Shown: positions 1-9,453, counted from the stretch's first letter. The stretch: 64,000 bases of DNA from Agromyces sp. Leaf222 (GCF_001421565.1 NZ_LMKQ01000001.1:2288605-2352604), one strand, 5' to 3'. The notes: generated from the sequence alone by a model not told the origin. A program made the numbers and translations.

Positions 1-31
1 CGCCGTGGCCTTCACTTGGAGCGGAGGCCCC

Positions 32-985
32 ATGAACGACGGACGACTGCTCGTCGTCTGCAAGGACGACCGCACACTCGAGGTGATCGACCTCGAGTCC
101 GCCGCGACCGTGGGAACCGTGGTCGCGTCGGGTTTCACGCCGCATGAGGTCGTCGCGACCGCCGACGGGCGGCTCGCCTACCTGCCCGTGTACTCCGATG
201 CGCCCGTCGGCTCGCCGGGATCCGACGGGCGCAGGGTCGACGTCATCGACCTCGTGACGCTCGAGAGGGTCGCCGGGATCGATCTGGACTTCCCGAGCCG
301 CCCGCACCAGGCGAGCCTGCTCGCGAGCGGCCGCGTGATCGTCTCCACCGAACTCGACGAGAGCCTCACCGTGATCGACCGGCGAACCCTCCGGGTCGTC
401 GCGCGGCTGCCGACGGGCCGAGCCGAGTCGCACACCTTCGCGATCAGCCTCGACGGCGATCGCCTCGTGACCGCGAACGTGGGTTCGGGCAGCGTCAGCG
501 TCATCGACATCCCCTCCGGCAGGCTCCTCGGTGTCGTGGAGGCCGCCGACACGGTAAATCGCATCTGCCTCGAACCCGGTGGGCGACTCGCGTACACGGC
601 CGACCAGAACTCGCCTCGCCTCGCCGTCGTCGACACGGACCGTCTCGAATGCGTCGGCTGGATCGACCTGCCGTCGATCGGCTTCGGCACGGCGGTCACC
701 GCCGATGGCTCCCGCCTCGTCGTCGCGCTCCGGCAGGCATCGGAGATCGCGGTGGTCGACCTCGCGTCGTCCGAGGTGGTGCATCGCATCGCGACGCCCG
801 ACCAACCGCAGGCGATCGTGCTGCATCCCGATGGCGTCCGCGCGTACTCAGCGTGCGACGCCGCCGGGTGCGTCGTCGAGGTCGACATCCGTTCTGGGCG
901 GCTCCTGCGCCGGATCCCGACGGGCCGCCGACCCGATGGCATCGCCTGGAGCCGCCGTCCTGCCCCGGATGACCGGCCCGCCTGA
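32..985 (+). CDS. YncE-like beta-propeller repeat protein
   Basis: Product of about 317 residues made of repeated blade units of roughly 40 residues, each with a core like 'xVxVIDxxSGRLLGVV' (for example SLTVIDRRTLRVV, SVSVIDIPSGRLL, EIAVVDLASSEVV). This is the YVTN/YncE type of seven-bladed propeller, usually a binding or scaffold protein. No signal peptide or membrane segment is visible, so it looks cytoplasmic. The ATG at 32 has GGAGG at 23-27. The frame stays open to the window edge (GTG at 5), so a start outside the window cannot be excluded. Its stop lies 41 bp from the stop of the convergent GH43 gene. The ligand is unknown. Confidence 0.7.
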   Translation: MNDGRLLVVCKDDRTLEVIDLESAATVGTVVASGFTPHEVVATADGRLAYLPVYSDAPVGSPGSDGRRVDVIDLVTLERVAGIDLDFPSRPHQASLLASGRVIVSTELDESLTVIDRRTLRVVARLPTGRAESHTFAISLDGDRLVTANVGSGSVSVIDIPSGRLLGVVEAADTVNRICLEPGGRLAYTADQNSPRLAVVDTDRLECVGWIDLPSIGFGTAVTADGSRLVVALRQASEIAVVDLASSEVVHRIATPDQPQAIVLHPDGVRAYSACDAAGCVVEVDIRSGRLLRRIPTGRRPDGIAWSRRPAPDDRPA

Positions 986-1026
986 GGCCTCATCATCGGA
1001 GTCGCTCCGCCACAGGAGTGGGATGG

Positions 1027-2103
1027 TTAGTCGAAGTCCTCGATGCGCCACTCGTCGCGCCAGTCGATGCGCGGTACACCCGCATCGAACCGGATGGGGA
1101 GCCAGACGTAGTCCGCGATCGCGGTGTTCTCGCCCCTACCGGCAGCCATCACCGCACCCATGCTCGCCGCTTGCTCGGGCGTCATCTCCGGGCGAGCAGC
1201 ACCCTCGGCCATGCTCGCGACGCTGTCGTAGACGTTGGGCATTTCGTCTGGCAACTGCGGCAGCCATCGGTCGGCCAGTGCGATGTAGAGGTCGCGCTTG
1301 TGCGGGTGCTTGAACACGCAGCTGATCTGCGACCGGAACGACGTGCGCGAAAGGTCGTCGGGATGCGGGTCGCCGAGCACAGTCCATGGCCCGTGGTAGT
1401 CGGGAGCCGAAGCGACCTCCGAGTAGTTCGGGAAGTATCCGGTCGACCCCGACGTGACGAGGTAGTGCACGCCGTCCCGCTCGAAATGTGCAGGAGCCTC
1501 ACGGGTGAACGGTGGGCTGGGGTGCGGGAGGTGGAGGGAGTGCTCGCCGCTGACATCCGTGTAGTCGTCGGTCAGGTCAGCGACGACGAGGTCGGTGTGC
1601 ACCTTCTCGAAGAAGGAGTACGCCTTCTTGGTCTCGGGGTCGACGACCAGGTCAAAGTCCCCCGCGCTCATCCCCAGCGGTGTCAGGCCGGCACGCACGA
1701 TCTCGTAGGGGCCGAGGAGTGAGTCCGAGGTGAGCACGGTCGAGGCCTGGGTGTCGTGGGCGCCCTCCCCCATGACCTTGAGCCAGCACACGTACGTGCC
1801 GGTGCGTTCGTTGAAGATGACGTGCGGGCGGTCCATCTTCTGCGCGGGGTGCAGAGGAGATGAAGGGTCGTCGAGCACAGGCGGGATGATCAAGCCGAGA
1901 TCGTCCCAGTTGTAGAGGTCGGTCGAGGAGTATGCGCGCACACCCCAATGCCAATTGCCACTGCCCGGCGTCGTGTGCTCCTTGTTCTCGCCGTACCAGT
2001 AGAAGGTGTCGTTCTCGAAGAACAGGGACCCTCCATGAGCCTGGATCCGTTCGCCATTCGTGTCGAGCCATGGCTGGCCCGGTCGGATCGCATCGTTGGT
2101 CAT
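1027..2103 (-). CDS. Glycoside hydrolase family 43-type protein
   Basis: A 358-residue five-bladed propeller hydrolase. The N-terminus has the 'QAHGG..F..FYWYGE' block seen in GH43 enzymes of the exo-beta-1,3-galactanase branch. 'TREAPAHFERDG' carries the expected general-acid Glu, and 'DFDLVVDPETKKAYSFFE' follows the family pattern. No signal peptide is seen, so it would act on imported oligosaccharides. The ATG at 2103 overlaps the stop of the upstream GH1 gene by 4 bp, indicating translational coupling; the open frame upstream of it is GH1 shadow. It is the last gene of the GH2-MFS-GH-GH1-GH43 operon. Galactan specificity is an inference; arabinosidase or xylosidase activity is also possible. 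Confidence 0.75.
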   Translation of the reverse strand: MTNDAIRPGQPWLDTNGERIQAHGGSLFFENDTFYWYGENKEHTTPGSGNWHWGVRAYSSTDLYNWDDLGLIIPPVLDDPSSPLHPAQKMDRPHVIFNERTGTYVCWLKVMGEGAHDTQASTVLTSDSLLGPYEIVRAGLTPLGMSAGDFDLVVDPETKKAYSFFEKVHTDLVVADLTDDYTDVSGEHSLHLPHPSPPFTREAPAHFERDGVHYLVTSGSTGYFPNYSEVASAPDYHGPWTVLGDPHPDDLSRTSFRSQISCVFKHPHKRDLYIALADRWLPQLPDEMPNVYDSVASMAEGAARPEMTPEQAASMGAVMAAGRGENTAIADYVWLPIRFDAGVPRIDWRDEWRIEDFD

Positions 2104-3356
2104 GACAGGTGCGCTCCGTTCGTCTCTGCGACACGGCCGAGCCAGCTCGCACTTTCCTTCGGCGTTCGTTCGAAGGTGATGCGGTCCACGGCGACGAGAC
2201 CGAAGGTGATGGCGTAGCCGTGCACCCACTCGAAGTTGTCGATGAAGGTCCAGTGCAGGTATCCGCGCACGTCGAGTCCGTCCGCCAGGGTCTGCGCCAC
2301 GCCGTTGAGGGCGCCGGTGGTGTAGTCGATGCGCCGTTGGTCGTCACTCGTGGCGATGCCGTTCTCCGTCACGATCATGGGGATGCCACCGGTGACCGCC
2401 CATGCGCGACGCAGCGCGATCTCGAGCGCGTCGGGCCGGTAGGCCCAGGCGGTCTGGGTGAGTTCGGCACCCTCGGGAGCACCCTCCAGTCCGTCTGGTC
2501 CGACGAGCTGGCTCGTGTAGGACTGCACACCCACCCAGTCGTCATCGCGAGAAGCCTCGAGGTAGGTGTCCTCCCAGACCCGCTGATAGTGGTCGAGGTC
2601 GGCTTCGTACCCCTCACGGGCGACGAGGCTCTGAACGGCGACGGTCCACCCGACCTTGGCCGACGTTCGCGTCCGCAGGATGTCGCGGGCTCGGGCGTGG
2701 GCGCGCAGCATGGTCTGCGCGGCCTCGTCCTTCGGTTCGGGCATCGAGAAGGCGTTGAGACCGGCTTCACCGTCGACCGCCGACCGCGCCGCCCCCATGT
2801 GGGCGAGCACCGCCGCCGGGTCCGGGTACTGCAGGGGAATCGACATCTGGTACATGACGGCGAACATGTTCGGCTCGTTGATCGTCGCCACCCACGTGAC
2901 GCCGTCGAGGATCGGGCAGACCGCCTCGACGTACTCGCCGAAGCGGTCGACCGCCTCAGCCGAGCCCCATCCACCCGCCTGGGCGAACCACAACGGGCTT
3001 GAGAAGTGGTGGAGGGTCACGACGGGCTCGACGCCGCGCGCGAGGCAGTAGTCGATGATGCGCCGGTAGTGGGCGAGCTCGGCGGCCGAGAACTCGCCTC
3101 GCACCGGTTCGACCCGAGCCCACTCGATGCCGAAGCGGAAGGCGTTCAGGCCGAGCGATTTCAGCAGGTCGATGTCCTCTTTCCACCGGTGGTAGAAGTC
3201 GACGGCATCGCCGCTCCGCTCGGCGAACGACGAGCCGGGCAGCTGCTCCAGGGCCCACATGTCACTGTTGAGGTTGTTGCCCTCGTTCTGGTGCGGGGCG
3301 CACGACGCTCCCCAGAGGAAGCCCGTGGGAAAGGGGCTGTCGGTGTTCACGGCCAT
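2100..3356 (-). CDS. GH1 beta-glucosidase/beta-galactosidase
   Basis: A 418-residue TIM-barrel enzyme with both GH1 catalytic signatures: acid/base Glu near residue 161 in 'TINEPN' and nucleophile Glu near 331 in 'MIVTENG'. GH1 enzymes remove terminal beta-glucosyl or beta-galactosyl units with retention. It is somewhat shorter than the usual 440-480 residues but no domain is obviously missing. It has no signal peptide. The ATG at 3356 lies inside the end of the upstream glycosidase gene (10-bp overlap) and the stop overlaps the GH43 start by 4 bp. An in-frame extension to 3875 is only the shadow of the upstream gene. Substrate cannot be set from sequence. Confidence 0.88.
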   Translation of the reverse strand: MAVNTDSPFPTGFLWGASCAPHQNEGNNLNSDMWALEQLPGSSFAERSGDAVDFYHRWKEDIDLLKSLGLNAFRFGIEWARVEPVRGEFSAAELAHYRRIIDYCLARGVEPVVTLHHFSSPLWFAQAGGWGSAEAVDRFGEYVEAVCPILDGVTWVATINEPNMFAVMYQMSIPLQYPDPAAVLAHMGAARSAVDGEAGLNAFSMPEPKDEAAQTMLRAHARARDILRTRTSAKVGWTVAVQSLVAREGYEADLDHYQRVWEDTYLEASRDDDWVGVQSYTSQLVGPDGLEGAPEGAELTQTAWAYRPDALEIALRRAWAVTGGIPMIVTENGIATSDDQRRIDYTTGALNGVAQTLADGLDVRGYLHWTFIDNFEWVHGYAITFGLVAVDRITFERTPKESASWLGRVAETNGAHLS

Positions 3357-5428
3357 GGAACGAACCCTTCGGTGGCGACATCCCAGGTATCCGGGAAGCC
3401 GGTGGTGGCCAGCAGGGAGACTGCTGCGAGGAGTGAGCCGTTGCCGGGGAGGTAGATGGGGAGGATGGACCCCATCTGGGCGTTGTGTCCGACGAGGGTG
3501 AACTGGTTCTTGACCTCGTCGCGCAGCAGGGCGTCGATCGCGAGATCGGGGCGGCCCAGGCGTGAGGCCGTCATCGCGATGACCGGGAAATCCCAGCCCC
3601 ACGCCGTGTGCCACTCCCAATTGCCGAGCACGTCGAGGAGGGTCGCCGTCATGATCGCGGGATCGATGATCGGAGTGGGCGGCAGGACGCCGAGCGCCGC
3701 GAGGAGGGCGGGGTGGTCGTCGCGACGCAGGTACGGCTCGGTGGCGATCGCCGTGTAGTGGCCGTCCTCGACATGGGGTCGAGCGAGCCCAGCCTGCACC
3801 GTCGACCACTCGGGCTGCCGCAGCAGCCCGGCGCGCTCCCTCCAGAGCTGGGCGATCTCGAGCCCCCACCACCATGAGGCGAGCTCATAGGTCGGGTCCT
3901 CCGTCGTCGTCACGTCGTAGAACTCCTGCGCCGGCATGATCGGCGGCGACAGGTGGAACGCGCCGTCGCGCTCGGCGGTGAAGGCGGCCATGAACGTTGC
4001 CGTCTCCTCCACCAGCTCCCCGAACTCGAGTGCCAGCGCGCTGCGATTGTCGGGACCGGACGCGCGCCAGACCAGTTCGAGCAGGTACAGCACGTGGGGC
4101 TGCTGCCAGACGAGGAACGAGCCGATCGGGTCCGGGCTCTCGCGGCCGTCCGGACCGACCTGCTTGGGCCACCGGGCTCCCGGGTATCCCTGACCTTCTG
4201 CAGTCGCGCGCGCCCGCGGAAGGATCGAGAGGTACCAGCCGAGACTGCGTTCGAGCAGTTCCGGTCGACCCCAGGTCGCGAAGTGGGCCGCGTGCCAGAA
4301 GTGCATCTCGAGGTGCGCCTTGCCCGACCAGGAGTTCGTCGTCAGTCCCGTTTCCGCCGGCGGCATCACCCCGGCCGAGTTCACGGCGGTGAGGTACTGC
4401 GAGAGCACGACCCGGCGTTCGAGTTCGCGCGCCCGCTCGTCTGCCGTGCCCTGGAAGTCGATCGCCGCTCCGGAGCGCCAGAATCGCTCCCACGACGAGG
4501 CTGCCGCCTGTGCGACGGCGTCGAATGATGGGAGCGCTCCCCCATCGTTCTGGGCGAAGCGCACGACGACGTCGAGTGATTCGGCATCCGTGAGCAGCTC
4601 GAAGTCGTGCGGCGCCGTCTGGGTGATCGATCCGGTGCTGGATTCGACGGCCACGAGGTAGGCCGTGGCGTCGAGCTGCCGCGAGATCGTGGAACGCGAC
4701 CCATCGGTCGCGATGGTCGAGGTGTGGCGGTCGGGGTGCTGCCAGTCCGACGTCTGGAAGAAGCCCGGATGCGCGTAGGGGAACCGCAGCGTGATGCGCA
4801 GTCGGCCGTCGCCGAGGAGCGGGGATTCGATGCGGAATGCGACCGTCGAGTCATCCGGGGCCCCCACGGTCGTGACCGCGACGGTCTCGTCGTCGTAGCG
4901 GAACCGGCTGGTGATCGTGCCCGACCACAGATCGAGGTGCTGCACGGTGTCGGTCAGGGCGTCGGGTCCGACGTCGACCCGCGACCCGTTCGCGTCGTGG
5001 AACGAGAAGCCGACACGGCCGAGGTCGAGACGTTGGGGGTTCGCATTGAGCCAGGCGCCCGGACGGTTCTCGTCGGAGACCTGGCCGCGCATCGCGCCTT
5101 CCATGTCGTGCCGGTCGGGGTAGCGCACGACTCCACGCGTGGTGCTGTGCTCCGACATCGCGTCCTCGAGCACGAACCCGTCGGGGTTCGGCATCTCGTG
5201 CCAGCCCCAGGTGCTCATGGTCGCCGTGTTGATCGCGGCACGCCCCTGCATGATCGCAGCGGCCTGGTCGTGGAATGCCGTGAAGGTCTGCATTCCGGTG
5301 ATGTCGGCCGTGAAGGCGAAGTCACCGTTGCCCACGGTGAGCACGGACTCGGGGTCGGGCGCCGTGAGCATCACGTCGTGGCGCTGCACGACGGCTCGGC
5401 GGTCGATCGGGCGATCGGCGTGGGGCAT
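3347..5428 (-). CDS. Six-hairpin (alpha/alpha)6 glycoside hydrolase
   Basis: A 693-residue protein: an N-terminal beta-sandwich region to about residue 270 ('VLTVGNGDFAFTADITG'), then an alpha-rich catalytic-barrel region with 'WSGKAHLEMHFWHAAHF' and 'NWEWHTAWGWDFPVIAMTA'. This layout resembles the GH65/GH95-like clan of (alpha/alpha)6 enzymes, but I cannot name the family or catalytic residues with certainty. It has no signal peptide. A purine-rich stretch precedes the ATG at 5428. It overlaps the following GH1 gene by 10 bp and lies 76 bp downstream of the MFS carrier, with a GC-rich hairpin in that gap. It probably acts on the oligosaccharide imported by that carrier. Confidence 0.65.
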   Translation of the reverse strand: MPHADRPIDRRAVVQRHDVMLTAPDPESVLTVGNGDFAFTADITGMQTFTAFHDQAAAIMQGRAAINTATMSTWGWHEMPNPDGFVLEDAMSEHSTTRGVVRYPDRHDMEGAMRGQVSDENRPGAWLNANPQRLDLGRVGFSFHDANGSRVDVGPDALTDTVQHLDLWSGTITSRFRYDDETVAVTTVGAPDDSTVAFRIESPLLGDGRLRITLRFPYAHPGFFQTSDWQHPDRHTSTIATDGSRSTISRQLDATAYLVAVESSTGSITQTAPHDFELLTDAESLDVVVRFAQNDGGALPSFDAVAQAAASSWERFWRSGAAIDFQGTADERARELERRVVLSQYLTAVNSAGVMPPAETGLTTNSWSGKAHLEMHFWHAAHFATWGRPELLERSLGWYLSILPRARATAEGQGYPGARWPKQVGPDGRESPDPIGSFLVWQQPHVLYLLELVWRASGPDNRSALALEFGELVEETATFMAAFTAERDGAFHLSPPIMPAQEFYDVTTTEDPTYELASWWWGLEIAQLWRERAGLLRQPEWSTVQAGLARPHVEDGHYTAIATEPYLRRDDHPALLAALGVLPPTPIIDPAIMTATLLDVLGNWEWHTAWGWDFPVIAMTASRLGRPDLAIDALLRDEVKNQFTLVGHNAQMGSILPIYLPGNGSLLAAVSLLATTGFPDTWDVATEGFVPWP

Positions 5429-5467
5429 GGCGGCCTTTCTCGGGGTTCGACGCGTCTGAACGATGCG

Positions 5468-5498
5468 TGCGGCCGGGCCGGAGGCGAACCCGGCCGCA
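5468..5498 (-). terminator. Intercistronic hairpin after the MFS gene
   Basis: A perfect 10-bp inverted repeat, TGCGGCCGGG at 5468-5477 and its complement at 5489-5498, with an 11-nt loop, sits between the MFS stop and the next glycosidase start. No T-tract follows. It may be a partial terminator or a 3' mRNA stabiliser that sets carrier and enzyme levels apart. Confidence 0.45.
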
Positions 5499-5504
5499 AC
5501 GTGG

Positions 5505-6848
5505 TCAGCGAACGGCCTTGACCTTCAGGATCACGAGGCCGCCCACGACGGTGAAGACGGCTGCGGCGACGTAGATCGCCGCGTATCGGTCGCCGGTCGG
5601 GATCAGCGCCAGAGCTGCTGCGGCAACGAAGGGCGCGATGGCCTGGGCGAGCACGTTCGCGAGCTGGATGATGTTGACGAAGCGGCCGGCCTCGGTGTCG
5701 CGCTCGGGGAGCACGTCGAGGAAGAGGGCCTGGTCGACGGCGGAGAAGACGCCGATGCTGATGTTGCACAACAGCGATCCGACGAGGAGGAGCGTGAGGT
5801 CGGGGGCAGCGACCATCACGAGAGCGCCGATGCCGAACAGGATGCCGGAACCCAGCACGAAGGGCTTGCGGCGCCGCAGCTTGTCGGAGAGGAACCCGCC
5901 GAGGAACACGCCGGCGATCGTGCCGAGGATGCCGATGCCGCCGACCGTGGCCACCGTGCCGCCGATCTCGTCGACCGGGATGCTCAGGCGCTCGGCGAAG
6001 AAGAAGGCGGTGTAGCTCGTGTTGAGGGTGAGGCCGAAGAAGAACAGGAAGCGGCCGAGCCAGTTCCAGGCGAAGTCCGGGTACTGCTTGGGGTTGAAGA
6101 CGTACTTCGAGATGAGCACCTTGGCGGTCAACGGCGAGTCGAAGGTGATGTTCCGGCTGTCGGCGTCCTTGTAGTACGCGACGAAGATCAGCACGACGGC
6201 CAGGCCGATGGCGCCGGGGATGAGGAAGAGGAGGAAGGGCTGGTTGGCGACGGTGCCACCGAAGACGGCACCGAAGACCGGGGCGACCATCGTGGCGAAA
6301 CCGGTGATGGCTCCGACCTTGCCGCGCTGATTCTCGGGCAGCTTGTCGGCCTGGATGGTGCCGAAGGTGTTCACCGTCGAGTTGAGGCCGATCTGCGCGA
6401 TGACCCAGCCGATGCCGAGACCGAGCACCGCCGGCGAGGCGGCCATGACCGCGAGGCCGATGAGACCGACGAGGATGCCGCCGACGAGCCACGGCCGGCG
6501 GCGTCCCCAGCGGGAGCGAGTGCGGTCGGAGAGCTGCCCGGCCAGCGGGCTGGTCAGCAGCGCGGCCAGCGAACCGAATCCGAGCACGACCCCCAGGTAC
6601 TCGGCGTTGTCGGGGGCGAGCGCATTGACCCGGATCGCCAAGGAGATCGCGATCGGCGTCACGAAGGCGAGGTAGGTGCCGAACAGGCCGAGCGCGAGAA
6701 GGGTGATGAAGGCTGCGCTGACCTTGGGGCGGTCTGCGCCTCCGCCGGCGGCGGTATCGAGCTGCTCGATGTCCTCGGCGGTGGAGGCGCTCCCGAGCGG
6801 GAAGGCGCCGTTCGAGGGTACGGGCGGCTGGTCGTCTGTGGTGTTCAT
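5505..6848 (-). CDS. MFS sugar transporter
   Basis: A 447-residue integral membrane protein with about twelve hydrophobic segments after a polar N-terminal tail of about 40 residues. The loop 'LSDRTRSRWGRRRPWLVGG' is the MFS/GPH-type motif between helices 2 and 3. It lies between a GH2 gene (54 bp upstream) and the glycosidases of the same operon, so it probably imports the oligosaccharide they degrade. The family fits sugar-proton or sugar-cation symport. Substrate is unknown. The start ATG at 6848 follows an AAAGGAG-type ribosome binding site. Confidence 0.85.
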   Translation of the reverse strand: MNTTDDQPPVPSNGAFPLGSASTAEDIEQLDTAAGGGADRPKVSAAFITLLALGLFGTYLAFVTPIAISLAIRVNALAPDNAEYLGVVLGFGSLAALLTSPLAGQLSDRTRSRWGRRRPWLVGGILVGLIGLAVMAASPAVLGLGIGWVIAQIGLNSTVNTFGTIQADKLPENQRGKVGAITGFATMVAPVFGAVFGGTVANQPFLLFLIPGAIGLAVVLIFVAYYKDADSRNITFDSPLTAKVLISKYVFNPKQYPDFAWNWLGRFLFFFGLTLNTSYTAFFFAERLSIPVDEIGGTVATVGGIGILGTIAGVFLGGFLSDKLRRRKPFVLGSGILFGIGALVMVAAPDLTLLLVGSLLCNISIGVFSAVDQALFLDVLPERDTEAGRFVNIIQLANVLAQAIAPFVAAAALALIPTGDRYAAIYVAAAVFTVVGGLVILKVKAVR

Positions 6849-6902
6849 CGTGGACTCCTTTGTCAGTGTTGCAGGGGGTGCTTGCGGGTGGGTGCGTGCG
6901 GG

Positions 6903-9338
6903 TCAGTTCGCGTTGAGGGTGGTGACGGCGGGCGGGCAGCCGTCGGCCATCGCCGTGACGGTGATCTCGCCGGCTCCGGTGGGGCGGATGATCGCGAGGG
7001 CACGTCCGTCGAAGGTGGTGTGCGTGGCGGACCGGAACGACTCGGTCGTCACCGGATTGCCGCTGCCGAGCGCCTGGAGGATTGCGGGTCCGTCGACGGT
7101 GACCGTGACAGAGCGGTCGACGCCGTTGCGCACGACGCCGTTTCCATCGGTGAGCGCGAGGGCGAGGTAGCCGAGGTCGGTTCCGTCTGCGCGGAGGACC
7201 GGCCGGTCGGGCCGCGCCTCCAGCGCGAGTGAGGTGCCGGCTGTCGTGAGCTCCACGCGCCCTGATTCAACGCCCTCCACGTAGGCCACGGCCGTCAGCG
7301 TGCCCGGGCGGTAGGTCGTCTCGATCGCCGCCCGGAAGTCCTCGACACGTGCCCGACCGATCGTCACGCCGTCGAGCATCAGTTCGATCTCGTCGGCATC
7401 GCTGTAGACGTCGACGGTGACGGGCCGACCGTCCGCGCCCGACCAGGTCCAGCTCGCGATCGCGTCGCCCCACGCCCACGGCGTCGCCACGGCGATCTCG
7501 CGACCGTGGTTCTCGGGCGGGTGGACGGCGATGAACGGGTCGGAGCGCAGGCCGAACACGATCTCGCGGAAGTACGACACGGGTCGGCGGTTGCCGACGA
7601 TGTCGAGGTCGCCGCACCACGCCGTCAGTTCGGGGAATCCGCCCGAGAACCCGGACTGGCCGGAGTCCGAGTACCGGGTCGCACCGATGCCGGTCTCGCC
7701 CAGGTAGTCCCAACCGGTCCAGGTGAAGTCGCCGATGACGTGGCCGTTGTCCTTGACGAGTTGCCAGTTGCCGACGATGGAGGTCGGCCAGGTCTCCGTG
7801 CCCACGATGATGCGGTCGGGGAACAGCTCGCGGTCGAGCTCGTAGCGGGCCTCGGCGTAGTTCATGCCCGCCACGTCGAGCACGGCGTAGGACTCCTCGG
7901 TGCGCTGCGTCGCCGGTGCGGAGGTCTGGATGTGGCTCATCATCTGGCCGAACCCGGCCATCATGGTGTTCACGCCGCCCTCGGGCGCCGCCGCCGCGGC
8001 ATCCCGTCGGGCCTGCATCTGCGGCACGATCGTGTCGATCATCGACACGAAGCCGTTGATGCCGTTGGTCACGTACCGGGTGCTGTCCAGGGAGCGCACC
8101 TTCTCGGCGAGCCGTCGGCCCCACGTCGAACCGATCGGGCTGCCCGTCTCGGGGATCTCGTTGCCGATCGAGTAGAAGATCACGCTGGGGTGGTTGATGT
8201 CCCTGGCGACCATCGCCTCGACGTCGCGCTCCCACCACTCGGGGAAGTCGAACGCGTAGTCGAAGTCGCTCTTGCCCTGGGTCCACATGTCGAAGGTCTC
8301 GTCCATGATGAGCATCCCGAGCCTGTCGCACGCCTCGAGGAGGGCGGTGCTCATGGGGTTGTGGGCACTGCGGATGGCATTGAAGCCGGCCTCCTTGAGT
8401 CGGGCGACCTTGCGCTCCTCGGCGGCACGCATCGAGACCGCGCCCAGCGGGCCGTTGTCCGAGTGGATGCACGCGCCGCGCAGCTTCGTGCTCACGCCGT
8501 TGATGCGCAGTCCCCGCTGCGGGTCGAGCTGGAGCGACCGGATGCCGAACGCCACGGACTGCTCGTCGGCGACGACCTCTCCCTCGCGAAGCGCAAGGTG
8601 GGCCGCATAGAGGTTCGGCGCGTCGACGCTCCAGAGGGAGGGTGCGGCGACATACGCACGCAGGCGGGCGGTGCCTCGCGTGCCGGGAAGGAGCGTGATC
8701 GGCGAGCGCGCGATGGCGACGGATGCGCCGTCCGGTCCGGCGATGTCAGCGGTCAGCTCGAGGACCGAGGTCAGGGCGCTCGAGTTCTGGACCTCCACCG
8801 CGACCTCCACCACGGCTCGGTCGGACTCGATGTCGGGCGTCGTCACGACCACGCCGTCAGTGCCGATGTGCACGGGGTTCTTCACGACGAGGTGCACGTC
8901 GCGGTAGATGCCGGCGCCGGCGTACCACCGGCTGTCGAGGTGCGTGCGGCACTCGACCCGGATCTCGTTGTCGGCCCCGAACTGCAGGAACGGGTCGATC
9001 TGCACGAAGAACCGCGAGTACCCGAACGCCCGCTGGCCGGCGAGGTTGCCGTTGACGAAGACGGCAGCGTCGCGGTACACCCCATCGAATTCGAGCAGGA
9101 TCCGGCTTCCGCGCAGCTCCGCATCCGCATGGAAGGTCTTCCGGTACTCGAAGGCGCCGCCCTGGAAGTAGCCGCTGGTCTCGCCGCGAGGAGCATCCGC
9201 CCGACGCTCAGCTCCGATCAGCGCATCGTGCGGGAGCGTCACCTCAGCCCAGGCCGAGGTCGATGAGCCGCCGAGCTCCATGAAGGCGGTCACCTTGGGT
9301 CGGAAACTCCACCCGGTGTTGAAGATCTCACGAGTCAT
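6903..9338 (-). CDS. GH2 beta-galactosidase-like enzyme with DUF4982-type C-terminus
   Basis: An 811-residue protein in classical GH2 order: sugar-binding jelly roll (about 1-165, 'GGAFEYRKTF'), immunoglobulin-like domain, then TIM barrel. The acid/base Glu is near residue 394 ('YSIGNEIPE') and the nucleophile Glu near 515 ('GTETWPTS'). A C-terminal domain with 'VDVYSDADEIELMLDG' looks like the DUF4982 module, followed by a Big-like domain. This architecture is common in cytoplasmic beta-galactosidases. It has no signal peptide. It is the first gene of the five-gene glycoside operon and is transcribed away from the LacI gene at 9454, sharing a 115-bp control region with it. Confidence 0.87.
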   Translation of the reverse strand: MTREIFNTGWSFRPKVTAFMELGGSSTSAWAEVTLPHDALIGAERRADAPRGETSGYFQGGAFEYRKTFHADAELRGSRILLEFDGVYRDAAVFVNGNLAGQRAFGYSRFFVQIDPFLQFGADNEIRVECRTHLDSRWYAGAGIYRDVHLVVKNPVHIGTDGVVVTTPDIESDRAVVEVAVEVQNSSALTSVLELTADIAGPDGASVAIARSPITLLPGTRGTARLRAYVAAPSLWSVDAPNLYAAHLALREGEVVADEQSVAFGIRSLQLDPQRGLRINGVSTKLRGACIHSDNGPLGAVSMRAAEERKVARLKEAGFNAIRSAHNPMSTALLEACDRLGMLIMDETFDMWTQGKSDFDYAFDFPEWWERDVEAMVARDINHPSVIFYSIGNEIPETGSPIGSTWGRRLAEKVRSLDSTRYVTNGINGFVSMIDTIVPQMQARRDAAAAAPEGGVNTMMAGFGQMMSHIQTSAPATQRTEESYAVLDVAGMNYAEARYELDRELFPDRIIVGTETWPTSIVGNWQLVKDNGHVIGDFTWTGWDYLGETGIGATRYSDSGQSGFSGGFPELTAWCGDLDIVGNRRPVSYFREIVFGLRSDPFIAVHPPENHGREIAVATPWAWGDAIASWTWSGADGRPVTVDVYSDADEIELMLDGVTIGRARVEDFRAAIETTYRPGTLTAVAYVEGVESGRVELTTAGTSLALEARPDRPVLRADGTDLGYLALALTDGNGVVRNGVDRSVTVTVDGPAILQALGSGNPVTTESFRSATHTTFDGRALAIIRPTGAGEITVTAMADGCPPAVTTLNAN

Positions 9339-9386
9339 GCGGCGGGCTCCAGTACGTCGTTGTGAGGATGGTCGGCGAGTTGGTAT

Positions 9387-9427
9387 CGCGCGTTACCTGA
9401 GTAGGAAACCACAAGAAGTAACGCGCG
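9387..9427. promoter_or_regulatory. Candidate LacI-type dyad between GH2 and lacI
   Basis: CGCGCGTTAC at 9387-9396 is repeated as an exact inverted copy, GTAACGCGCG, at 9418-9427. The 21-nt gap puts the half-sites 31 bp apart, about three helical turns and so on the same DNA face. It lies in the divergent promoter region, 49-89 bp from the GH2 start and 27-67 bp from the regulator start. It is the only strong dyad seen there. Binding by the adjacent LacI protein is inferred. Confidence 0.5.
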
Positions 9428-9453
9428 TCAACTCACGCCGATATGCTGAAGGC

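Noticed and set aside
5463..7232. Plus-strand open frame of 589 codons rich in Glu, Gly and Asp
   Set aside because: It is antisense shadow of the MFS and GH2 genes, with no recognisable domain and no ribosome binding site.
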